Assembly: GCA_026709625.1 (NCBI GenBank)
Contig: JAPOSR010000041.1
Coordinates: forward strand, 19,732-83,731
Reading direction: 5' to 3'
From: Chloroflexota bacterium
GTDB lineage: Bacteria > Chloroflexota > Anaerolineae > Aggregatilineales > Phototrophicaceae
DNA length: 64,000 nucleotides
Made by a program: the position numbers and the translations under genes. Below the pieces are notes generated by a model that searched no databases, was not told where the DNA came from, and worked only from the letters and a program-made list of their open reading frames with translations. Positions 29,316 to 37,584 of the stretch are shown one piece after another (position 1 is the first letter of the stretch; the number at the start of each line of letters is the position of its first letter).

Positions 29316-30407
29316 CTACTGATCATGTTCATCCAAATAGGCTTGCAGTTCGGCTGGCAGCTCTGCGCCGCGCAGCTCATAGACTTCGGCTGTGGCAAAC
29401 ATGGCTTCTTCGATGATCTTCTTCTCCAGCGGCACAAAGAGCGCCGCCGCGCCCAAAGCCAGCAAGACAGCCGCCGTCACCGTGCAGAAGGCCACCGCGG
29501 TGCGGCGCGCAAAGTCGTGCCCGCTGGTATAGTCGGTCAATACATAGCGCAAGCCATTGAAGCCATGCAGCACCACCAACACCAGTAAAAACAGATCATA
29601 GACGCGCCAGATAAAGACGCCGCCCGCCGCATAACTCCAGCGATGATAGACGAACTCGACCGCGCTGGGCACGCCGCCGATCTCGCCATTGACCGCCAAC
29701 GTCCCCGCTACATTCTGCGCGGCGGTGATGTCGAACACGCCTTGAATCACATGCATCAGCGCCAGATGGCCAAAAACCAGCGGCACGATGGCGATGCCAC
29801 TGACGCGCATAAAGGACCACCAAAATTTCTCGACCGGGCTGCTGGACAGCTTGCCAGACTGCCCGCCCGGCTCGCCGCGGACGAGGCTGTAGAGCGCCGC
29901 CAGCACAATCGCCGCAGCCAGCATCGCCACAAAGCCGGCGATGAAAGGCAGCTGCTCGAGGATGGAGAAGACCACCACATCTAGCAGTTTATGACTGGCG
30001 ATGGCGCTTTCGTGCACATAAAAGTCGATGACATGCCCCAGCATGCCCAAAAAGACCGGCGCCAGCAAAAGGCAGGTCAACAGCAGCACAGCCACAGCCG
30101 CGCGCGCTTGATGCCGCCACAACTGTGGATTCCAGTCGAAGATGATGATGCGCAAACCATTGAAAGCGTGATACACAACCGCGAAGACCAAGCCAAACTC
30201 GCCGATGGTGAAGATGGGCGACTGGTAGGCGGCGATCGCCTTGACATAGAGATCCGGGTAGAAGACCGCCCAGGATGTATCGACCACATGCAGCGCCAGG
30301 AAGAGCGCAACGCCCACGCCAGTCAGCCGATGCAGCACCCAGCTCCATTGACCGATCGCCCCACGATAGCGCAGAGTCTCTCTGACCGTCAGCGCCAGTG
30401 ATGTCAT
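29316..30407 (-). CDS. Succinate dehydrogenase membrane anchor, apparently fused SdhC+SdhD-like domains
   Basis: HRLTGVGVALFLALHV...YHAFNGLRIIIFD and MRVSGIAIVPLVFGHLALMHV...LHGFNGLRYVLTDY in one ORF upstream of sdhA. Confidence 0.82.
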   Translation of the reverse strand: MTSLALTVRETLRYRGAIGQWSWVLHRLTGVGVALFLALHVVDTSWAVFYPDLYVKAIAAYQSPIFTIGEFGLVFAVVYHAFNGLRIIIFDWNPQLWRHQARAAVAVLLLTCLLLAPVFLGMLGHVIDFYVHESAIASHKLLDVVVFSILEQLPFIAGFVAMLAAAIVLAALYSLVRGEPGGQSGKLSSSPVEKFWWSFMRVSGIAIVPLVFGHLALMHVIQGVFDITAAQNVAGTLAVNGEIGGVPSAVEFVYHRWSYAAGGVFIWRVYDLFLLVLVVLHGFNGLRYVLTDYTSGHDFARRTAVAFCTVTAAVLLALGAAALFVPLEKKIIEEAMFATAEVYELRGAELPAELQAYLDEHDQ

Positions 30408-30561
30408 GCCGATGCCTTTCGCTTGCCCACCATAAGAAAAAAGATTGTAACACGAGCGGCGGGCACTGTCCAATCGCAGCTGCCAGGCAACCGGGCAATC
30501 GCTTCAACAAATAAAGAAACAGCTTGATGCGATAGCCCCGCGCCCGCGCTTCTATTTCGGT

Positions 30562-30756
30562 AGTGGGGGTTTTGGTGGATACGCGTTGCTTTGCCCCCGC
30601 CCCAAGCCCCTCCCCGACCGCCTGTGTCTACGCGGCGCAACATGAGGGAGGGGCTACCATGCTGCGGAGGCGCAGGAAAAACTCCCCTCCCCTCGTTCTG
30701 GGGGCAAGTGACCGGGGGATGGAGGGCTTGGTTGCCATATCCACGCATTCACCACT
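30562..30756 (-). repeat. Intergenic repeat family, copy B (imperfect TIRs, MITE-like)
   Basis: Reverse orientation to A and C; ends AGTGGGGGTTTTGGTGGATACGCGTTGC / GGATATCC-type CATATCCACGCATTCACCACT. Confidence 0.85.
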
Positions 30757-30838
30757 CTCTCTATTTCGCTGCTATAGCCAGGCGCGTGTTTCCGCGTTAC
30801 AATCTGCGCAATAGCAGACCAGCGACAAGGGGCGCGGC

Positions 30839-31606
30839 ATGCTTGAGCACCAGGAAAATCAAAGCGCCGCTGGCGATTCTGGCGTCCGCGCGCGCATCGG
30901 GCTGAACGGTATTGTCATCTGCGCGCTCTGTTTTGCGCTGGGTCTTCTGCTCGGCCAGTCCATAACGCGGAGCGGCATAGACGAAACGCAGCTGCGCGCC
31001 ATCATCGCCAGCGCGCTCGCCGAGCAGGCAGACGCGGCGCAGCCAGCCGACGATGAATCTGACCGCTTCGGCTTGGTCGATGACGACCCCTACTTGGGCG
31101 CGGTGGATGCCCCGGTGGTCATCGTGGAATTCAGCGACTTTTTCTGTGTCTATTGCAAGCGCCACTTCGAGCAGACCTTTGTGCCGCTGCTGGAGAATTA
31201 TGGCGAGCATATCCGCTATGTCTATCGCGATTTCGCTCGCTTGACTCCCGAATCAACCCCAGCCGCCGCCGCCGCCCAGTGCGCCTTCGCCCAAGGCAGG
31301 TTCTGGGAGTTTCACCGGGCATTCTTCGACAATCAGCAATCGCTGGGACGGGATTTTTACATCCAGGTGGCAGCCGACAATCAACTTGACATGGAGGCCT
31401 ATGCCGCTTGCCTGGACGACAACGCCGCCTTGGACGAGGTCGGGTTTGACGGGCTGGACGGACAGCTGGCGGGCGTTCAAGGCACGCCGGGCTTCTTCGT
31501 CAACGGGCAGATCCTCAGCGGCGCGCAGCCCTACCGCATCTTCGAGCGCATGGTCCAGCGCGAGCTGGATAAAGCCGGCATCGACTACGCGCCCGTGAGT
31601 GGCTAA
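30839..31606 (+). CDS. DsbA-family thioredoxin-fold protein, membrane anchored
   Basis: VVIVEFSDFFCVYCKRHFEQTFVPLL...IRYVYRDFARL...GVQGTPGFFVNGQ; N-terminal TM. Confidence 0.9.
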   Translation: MLEHQENQSAAGDSGVRARIGLNGIVICALCFALGLLLGQSITRSGIDETQLRAIIASALAEQADAAQPADDESDRFGLVDDDPYLGAVDAPVVIVEFSDFFCVYCKRHFEQTFVPLLENYGEHIRYVYRDFARLTPESTPAAAAAQCAFAQGRFWEFHRAFFDNQQSLGRDFYIQVAADNQLDMEAYAACLDDNAALDEVGFDGLDGQLAGVQGTPGFFVNGQILSGAQPYRIFERMVQRELDKAGIDYAPVSG

Positions 31607-32888
31607 AAAACGCAGACCGCAGCAGCGGCGACCTGAGAACCTAGCTGCGCAGCGCATTCGGCTGGAACTGCGCGATATGGGGCACGGCGGCAAAGCCCTG
31701 GGCTTGTATCGTGGCAAGCCAGTATTTGTGCCTTACACCCTCCCTGGCGAAGTCATCACTGCCGAAATCATCGGCGGCAGTGGCGGCGCAATGTTCGCGC
31801 GCGGCTTGACAGTGCAGGCAGCTTCTGCCGACCGAATCGCCCCACGCTGCCCGCATTTTGGCCCCGGCGCTTGCTGGGGCTGCCACTGGCAGCACATCGA
31901 TTATGCGGCGCAGCTGCTCTTGAAACAAGATGTGCTGGCCGACCAGCTTGCGCGGCTGGGGCGTCTGCCCGACCACCTAATCGAATCAGCGCTGCAGCCA
32001 GTCTTGCCGGCAAACACAATCTGGCGCTACCAACACAGCTTGCGGCTGGCGCGCAGCCCGGCTGGCTGGGGACTGCCGCGCGAAGGTGGCGGGATCGAAG
32101 CGATCGGCGACTGTCATCTGGCGCATCCCGACCTGGTCGCCCTGTTGGCGCAGTTGGACTTGGCGTATGCGCGCGCGCGGCGAATGACCCTGCGGCGTGG
32201 CAGCGATGGACGGCTGATGCTGATCATGGAAGTCGATGCGGAAGTCGATCCCGAGCTGCGCACCGACCTGCCTCTGAGCGTGAATCTGCTGCTGCCCAGC
32301 CGCGAACCAATCAACCTGATCGGCTATGCGCACAGCCGCTACACAATCAACGAGAAAGTTTTTCGCGCGACAGCCGGATCCGCCATCCGCGCCAACATAA
32401 GCGGCATCGAACAACTGGTGGCGGCGGCGCTGGCGGCGCTGCAGCTGAGCGACCAGCAGCATGCGCTGGATCTGTATGCGGGCATCGGCATTTTCAGCGC
32501 GTTTATGGCGGACGAGGCAGCGTTGGTCACAACAGTCGAAAGCTATCCGCCAGCCGCCACTGATGCCGATTTTAACCTGCGCGACCATGACAATATCGAT
32601 TTGATTGAGGGCGGAGTCGCGGCGGCGCTGGCCGAGCTGGCCGAAGCGGGCGCGAAGGTTGACGCGGCGCTGGTTGACCCGCCAAGCGCCGGGCTGGGCG
32701 CGGATGTCATCGCGAAGCTGGCGCAGCTGCCCCTCAAGCGGCTGGTCTATGTGAGTGGCGACCCAGCCTCGTTGGCTCGCGACACGCGGCAGCTGCGAGA
32801 GCGCGGGTTTCAGCTGAAGCGCATCCAGCCAATCGACCTGTCGCCGCAGACTTATTTTATCGACTGCGTCGCGGCATTCGCGCGCTAG
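31599..32888 (+). CDS. TrmA/RlmD-family (uracil-5)-RNA methyltransferase-like protein, catalytic Cys replaced by Gly
   Basis: CPHFGPGACWGCHWQHI Fe-S region; DLYAGIGIFS; VDPPSAGL; YVSGDPASLARD where YVSCNPATLARD is expected. Confidence 0.85.
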   Translation: MAKKRRPQQRRPENLAAQRIRLELRDMGHGGKALGLYRGKPVFVPYTLPGEVITAEIIGGSGGAMFARGLTVQAASADRIAPRCPHFGPGACWGCHWQHIDYAAQLLLKQDVLADQLARLGRLPDHLIESALQPVLPANTIWRYQHSLRLARSPAGWGLPREGGGIEAIGDCHLAHPDLVALLAQLDLAYARARRMTLRRGSDGRLMLIMEVDAEVDPELRTDLPLSVNLLLPSREPINLIGYAHSRYTINEKVFRATAGSAIRANISGIEQLVAAALAALQLSDQQHALDLYAGIGIFSAFMADEAALVTTVESYPPAATDADFNLRDHDNIDLIEGGVAAALAELAEAGAKVDAALVDPPSAGLGADVIAKLAQLPLKRLVYVSGDPASLARDTRQLRERGFQLKRIQPIDLSPQTYFIDCVAAFAR

Positions 32889-34006
32889 CCCAGCAAGTCT
32901 CCAAGCGCCGCCAGCAAATGGTCAATGTCGCCGGCATTGTTGTACGCCGCCACCGACAGCCGCAAGCCGCAGCGCCCCATAAACATGCCGACCGGGATTT
33001 CAATGCTGTGCTCGTCATAGAGGCGGGCTTTGATCTGCGCGGCATCACAGGGCGGCAGTGGAATCGTCACCATCTGCGCGAACTGCCCCTGCGAATAGCT
33101 TTCCAGATTATAGCGCTGGCAGAGGCGGTCTTGCGCCTGCGTCGCCAAATTATGACAGTCCGCCACCACCGAGTCCCAATCATGCTTTCGCAAGAAGGCG
33201 ATGGCGGCGGGCACGGTCAAGAATGCGGCGATATCGCGCGTGCCACCCCATTCGTTGCGCTCGACAAAATCGCTGTCATCGCGCCAGCCATGCGAGATGA
33301 TCAGCGGCTCGAGCCAGGCGTGATGCTCGCGGCGCGCATGCAAAAAGCCCGCCCCCTTGGGCGCGCACAGCCACTTATGAAAGTTGCCCGTATAGATGTC
33401 CGCGCCGATTGAATCTAGGTCAAGCGGCAGCTGGCCCGGCGCGTGCGCTCCATCAACGATGGTCAAGATGCCCTGCTGGCGGGCGCGCTGGCAGATCTGC
33501 GCGATGGGGAAGATCAAAGCCGATGGCGAGGTGATATGGCTGATGACGATGGCTCTGGTGCGCGGCGTCGCCAAAGCGAATAGCGCCTCGGTGAAGTCGC
33601 TGTCGCTGGCATAGGGCAGCTTCACCTCGTGCCGCACGATGCGCGCGCCGGTCTTGGCGGCAGTATATGCCAGCAGGCGGTTGATCGCGCCATATTCATG
33701 GCTGGTGGTGAGGATTTCGTCGCCAGCTCGCAGTGGCAGCGAACGCAGCGCGATATTCATGCCCGATGTGGCGTTGGTGACGAAGACAATATCGTCTGCG
33801 GAAACATTGAGATACGCGGCGATCTGTTCGCAGGCATCTGCCATCAAAGCCACTCGCTCGCGCAGCAGGAAAGCGACCGGCTGTCGTTCCAACCGCAGCT
33901 GCCAGGCCTGATATTGCGCAAACACGCGCTTTGGGCAGGCACCAAAAGAGCCGTGGTTGAGAAAGGTGATGTCGTCGCGGATCAAAAAGTCGGCGCGCGT
34001 GAGCAT
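32885..34006 (-). CDS. Class V aminotransferase/cysteine desulfurase-like (isopenicillin-N epimerase-like) PLP enzyme
   Basis: FLNHGSFGACPKRV, VDGAHAPGQLPLDLDSIGADIYTGNFHKWLCAPKGAGFL. Confidence 0.9.
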   Translation of the reverse strand: MLTRADFLIRDDITFLNHGSFGACPKRVFAQYQAWQLRLERQPVAFLLRERVALMADACEQIAAYLNVSADDIVFVTNATSGMNIALRSLPLRAGDEILTTSHEYGAINRLLAYTAAKTGARIVRHEVKLPYASDSDFTEALFALATPRTRAIVISHITSPSALIFPIAQICQRARQQGILTIVDGAHAPGQLPLDLDSIGADIYTGNFHKWLCAPKGAGFLHARREHHAWLEPLIISHGWRDDSDFVERNEWGGTRDIAAFLTVPAAIAFLRKHDWDSVVADCHNLATQAQDRLCQRYNLESYSQGQFAQMVTIPLPPCDAAQIKARLYDEHSIEIPVGMFMGRCGLRLSVAAYNNAGDIDHLLAALGDLLG

Positions 34007-34096
34007 GGGCGGACTCCGAAGATTGAGCAAGCTCCCGCTATTGTAACGATGCGACTCGCAGGGGCAAGCAAGACCAAAGCACAAAGAAGCAGGTGG

Positions 34097-34252
34097 AGTG
34101 GTGAATGCGTGGATATGCAAGCAAGCCCTCATCCCCGGCCCCTTGCCCCCAGAACGAGGCAAGGGGAGTTTTTCCTGCGCTTCCGCAGCATGCAAGCCCC
34201 TCTCTCATTTTTTGGGGGGGCAAAGCAACGCGTATCCACCAAAATCACCACT
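34097..34252 (+). repeat. Intergenic repeat family, copy C (imperfect TIRs, MITE-like)
   Basis: 5' AGTGGTGAATGCGTGGATATGC; 3' GCAACGCGTATCCACCAAAATCACCACT; shared core. Confidence 0.85.
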
Positions 34253-34354
34253 CCCAAGAACACGAAGACAAGACGAGCCAAAGCGCTTTGTCATAGGCGC
34301 GCGGAGGAATGGCGCAGGGTGATTGCTCGGCTCGGCAATGCCCATTTGCATGAA

Positions 34355-35197
34355 TTATCTGGACTGATTGAACATCAGGCGCGCGATGCGATCCAGCCCG
34401 GCATAATCGTGCAGAATCGATGCCTCTGCGCCACACCGTTCCCACGCGAGCCGCTGGACTGCCTGTCCCTGTCCCGCGCCGATCTCGAGCAGCGCATGCG
34501 CGCCGAGCGAGCAAATCGCCATCGCCTGATCCAGCAAAGCGCGAATGCAGTCCAAGCCATCCGCCCCCCCGTCCAGCGCCAGGCGAGGCTCATAGGCGCT
34601 TACCGCCAGTCCTGGCAGTTCGCCGCTGGCGATGTAGGGCAGATTCGCCATCAGCAGGTCGACTCGTATGCCACGCTCGAACAAAGGCTGCGCAAGATCT
34701 CCCCGCAAGAAGCGCAGCGACACATTATTCTGCCGCGCATTTTCCTTCGCCAGACACAGCGCCGCCGCGCAGATGTCAGTGGCATAGACTGTGTCCAGCG
34801 GACGCAAGCGCTTGTAGGCGATAGCCAGCGCGCCACTGCCTGTGCCGATATCAGCCGCAACAACATCCGCAGCCTGGGCAGTCAGCCGCAGCGCTTCTTC
34901 CAGCAGCAGCTCGCTTTCTGGACGCGGGATTAGCACAGCCGGATTCACGCGCAGCTCGATATCATAAAAGCCAGCAGCGCCCAAGATGTAGGCGATCGGC
35001 TCGCCAGCGGCTCGGCGCGCCAGCCAATTCTGATATTCGCACAGCTGCGCGGGCAACAGTGGCTGCTCGGGATGCGTGAAAAGAAAAGCGCGGTCGCTAT
35101 CCAGCGCGCGCGCCAAGAGCAGCTGCGCGTCAAGGTCGGGGCTGTCGCTATTGGCCAGTCGCCGCCTTGCCAGCTGCAGCGCCTCGCGGATGGTCAT
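34355..35197 (-). CDS. prmC: Peptide chain release factor N5-glutamine methyltransferase
   Basis: ADIGTGSGALAIAYKRL, MANLPYIASGEL; ATGA overlap with prfA. Confidence 0.93.
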   Translation of the reverse strand: MTIREALQLARRRLANSDSPDLDAQLLLARALDSDRAFLFTHPEQPLLPAQLCEYQNWLARRAAGEPIAYILGAAGFYDIELRVNPAVLIPRPESELLLEEALRLTAQAADVVAADIGTGSGALAIAYKRLRPLDTVYATDICAAALCLAKENARQNNVSLRFLRGDLAQPLFERGIRVDLLMANLPYIASGELPGLAVSAYEPRLALDGGADGLDCIRALLDQAMAICSLGAHALLEIGAGQGQAVQRLAWERCGAEASILHDYAGLDRIARLMFNQSR

Positions 35198-36267
35198 TCG
35201 CCGCTGCCCGCCGCCAGCTGCCGGGCTTGTTCTTGCGTGGCCAGTTGGTCGATGAAGGCATCGAGCGCGCCATCCATCACCGCTGGCAGGTTGTAACTGC
35301 TGAAGCCGATGCGGTGGTCGGTGACGCGCCCCTGCGGAAAGTTGTAGGTGCGGATTTTCTCGCTGCGGTCGCCACTGCCGACTTGTCCACGGCGTTCGGC
35401 TTCTCGCTCGCTGCGTTGCCGCTCGACTTCAGCATCGTACAAGCGGGCGATGAGCACCTGCTTGGCGCGCAGCTTGTTTTGCAGCTGGCTGCGTTCGTCT
35501 TGCATCTCGACCACAACGCCAGTCGGCTTATGAATCAAGCGCACCGCCGAGTCGGTGGTATTGACTGATTGTCCGCCGGCGCCGCGCGCGCGAAAGACCT
35601 GCGTCTCGACATCGCTCATATCCAACTGCACATCGACTTCGTCCATCTCGGCCAACACGGCGACAGTCGCGGTGCTGGTGTGGATGCGTCCCTGGCTTTC
35701 TGTGGTGGGGACGCGCTGGACGCGGTGCACGCCGCTTTCGTATTTCAGACGGCTGAAAGCGCCAGCGCCCTTGATTTGGAAAGTGATGTTCTTGAAGACG
35801 CTGTTGCCCTGCTCGTTGACATCCAGCAGCTCGACCCGCCACCGTTTGCCCTCGGCATACCGGGTATACAGGCGCAGCAGGTCGCCCGCGAATATGCCCG
35901 CTTCGTCGCCGCCGGCGCCAGCGCGGATCTCGACGATGACATCTTTGCTGTCGCGCGGGTCTTTGGGCAGCAGCAGCAGTCGCAGCCGCTCCAGCAACTC
36001 ACTGGCGCTGGCTTGCAAGCTGGCGATCTCGTCTTGCGCCAGCTCGCGCATCTCGGCGTCGTCAGCCAACTCCAGCAATTCGCGCGCGCCGGCCAGTTCG
36101 TCGGCTTGGCGTTTGTAGAGGCGAAAGGCATCGACAACAGCTTGCAAACTGGCGCGTTCTTTTGCCAGATCGGCAACGCGCTCATAGTCACCGGCGATAG
36201 CTGGGTCGCCCATCAGCGCTTCCAGCTCCAGGTAACGGGATTCGACTTCGGCAAGTTTGTCGAGCAT
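35194..36267 (-). CDS. prfA: Peptide chain release factor 1
   Basis: RARGAGGQSVNTTDSAVRLIHKPTG; VPTTESQGRIHTSTATVAVL. Confidence 0.96.
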   Translation of the reverse strand: MLDKLAEVESRYLELEALMGDPAIAGDYERVADLAKERASLQAVVDAFRLYKRQADELAGARELLELADDAEMRELAQDEIASLQASASELLERLRLLLLPKDPRDSKDVIVEIRAGAGGDEAGIFAGDLLRLYTRYAEGKRWRVELLDVNEQGNSVFKNITFQIKGAGAFSRLKYESGVHRVQRVPTTESQGRIHTSTATVAVLAEMDEVDVQLDMSDVETQVFRARGAGGQSVNTTDSAVRLIHKPTGVVVEMQDERSQLQNKLRAKQVLIARLYDAEVERQRSEREAERRGQVGSGDRSEKIRTYNFPQGRVTDHRIGFSSYNLPAVMDGALDAFIDQLATQEQARQLAAGSGE

Positions 36268-36360
36268 TTCGCTTGTTTTCGTCCAGGTGGCGCGAGAAAG
36301 CCGTCTACATTATCATTATAGCTTCCGATATGCAGCCGCAAAGGGACGGTTGGCAGGAAC

Positions 36361-37323
36361 ATGACCAGTCTAGCCAATGGGCGCAATCCCGGCATGCCGC
36401 TGGACATGGGCTGGGTGCGCGCCACGACAATCAACCGCAGCGCCACACAGCGCCGTGTCGGCAGCCTGGCTGCGCGCCGCAGCGTCAAAAAAAACTGGCA
36501 GGCGGCTTGGCTGCTGCGCGCCATCACCCTGATCGATTTGACCACTTTGGCTGGCGATGATACGCCGGGCAAGGTGCGGCGACTGTGCGCCAAAGCGCGC
36601 CAGCCCCTGCGTCAAGATCTGGTCGAAGCGCTGGCCGCCGGTTCGCTGAACATCATGGTGGGCGCGGTATGCGTTTATCATGCGCGGGTGCACGAGGCGC
36701 TCGGCGCGCTGCAGGGCAGTGGCATCCCGGTGGCGGCTGTTTCGACCGGCTTTCCAGCTGGCCAGAGCGCCTATGCCCAGCGCATCGAAGAAATTCATCA
36801 ATCGGTCGAGGCGGGCGCGGACGAAATCGACATTGTTATCTCTCGTGAACACGCCCTGCGCGGCGACTGGCGGCGTCTGTATGACGAAGTGCGCGACATG
36901 CGGGCTGCCTGTGGCGATGCGCGCATGAAAGCCATCTTGGCGACCGGCGAGCTGGGGACCTTGTGGACGGTCGCGCGCGCCAGCAAGGTTTGCATGATGG
37001 CCGGAGCCGACTTCATCAAGACCAGCACCGGCAAAGAGCCGGTCAACGCCACGTTGGAAGTCGGCTTGACGATGGCGCGCGAGATCCGCGCCTATGCAGA
37101 GATAACCGGCTGCCAGGTCGGCTTCAAGCCAGCCGGCGGCATCCGCAGCGCCAAAGACGCGGTGAATTGGATGGTCTTGATGAAAGAAGAGCTGGGCGAT
37201 AGCTGGCTGGACAAGCGCCTGTTTCGCTTCGGCGCATCAGGCTTGCTGACAGATATTGAACGCCAGCTCTCGCACCATGTCAGCGGACGCTATGCCGCGA
37301 GGCATCATATGCCGATGGCTTAG
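36361..37323 (+). CDS. deoC: Deoxyribose-phosphate aldolase
   Basis: IDLTTLAGDDTPGKV, ADFIKTSTGKEPVNATLE, VGFKPAGGIRSAKDA. Confidence 0.94.
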   Translation: MTSLANGRNPGMPLDMGWVRATTINRSATQRRVGSLAARRSVKKNWQAAWLLRAITLIDLTTLAGDDTPGKVRRLCAKARQPLRQDLVEALAAGSLNIMVGAVCVYHARVHEALGALQGSGIPVAAVSTGFPAGQSAYAQRIEEIHQSVEAGADEIDIVISREHALRGDWRRLYDEVRDMRAACGDARMKAILATGELGTLWTVARASKVCMMAGADFIKTSTGKEPVNATLEVGLTMAREIRAYAEITGCQVGFKPAGGIRSAKDAVNWMVLMKEELGDSWLDKRLFRFGASGLLTDIERQLSHHVSGRYAARHHMPMA

Positions 37324-37354
37324 TCATTCGCGCCAGCAGCATGCAAATATCGGG

Positions 37355-37530
37355 AGTGGCAATTTTTATGGATGCGCGTTGCTTTGTTCCCACCCCAAGC
37401 CCCTCTCCGACCGCCTGTGTCTACGCGGCGCAAACATGAGGGCGAGGCTTACTTGCCGCGGAAGCGCAGGAAAACTCCCCTTCCCTCGTTCTGGGGGCAA
37501 GGGGCCGGGGGATGGGGGGCTTGGCTGCCT
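37355..37530 (-). repeat. Intergenic repeat family, copy D (one TIR degraded)
   Basis: GATGCGCGTTGCTTTG...GACCGCCTGTGTCTACGCGGCGCAAACATGAGG...GAAGCGCAGGAAAACTCCCC...GGGGGCAAGGGGCCGGGGGATGGGGGGCTTGG. Confidence 0.82.
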
Positions 37531-37584
37531 TTCGCCGCCTATACTTGTTGACTATCGTTTCCATTGACTGGCGCGCTATCGCAG

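Noticed and set aside
30404-30748. ORFs with CPQNEGRGVFPAPPQHGSPSL-like peptides in several places
   Set aside because: These are translations of the dispersed intergenic repeat copies A-D, not a protein family.
34867-35197. prmC NLPY instead of NPPY as an inactive enzyme
   Set aside because: The Asn-Pro-Tyr core is kept as NLPYI and context with prfA is canonical, so I treat it as a tolerated variant rather than a defect.
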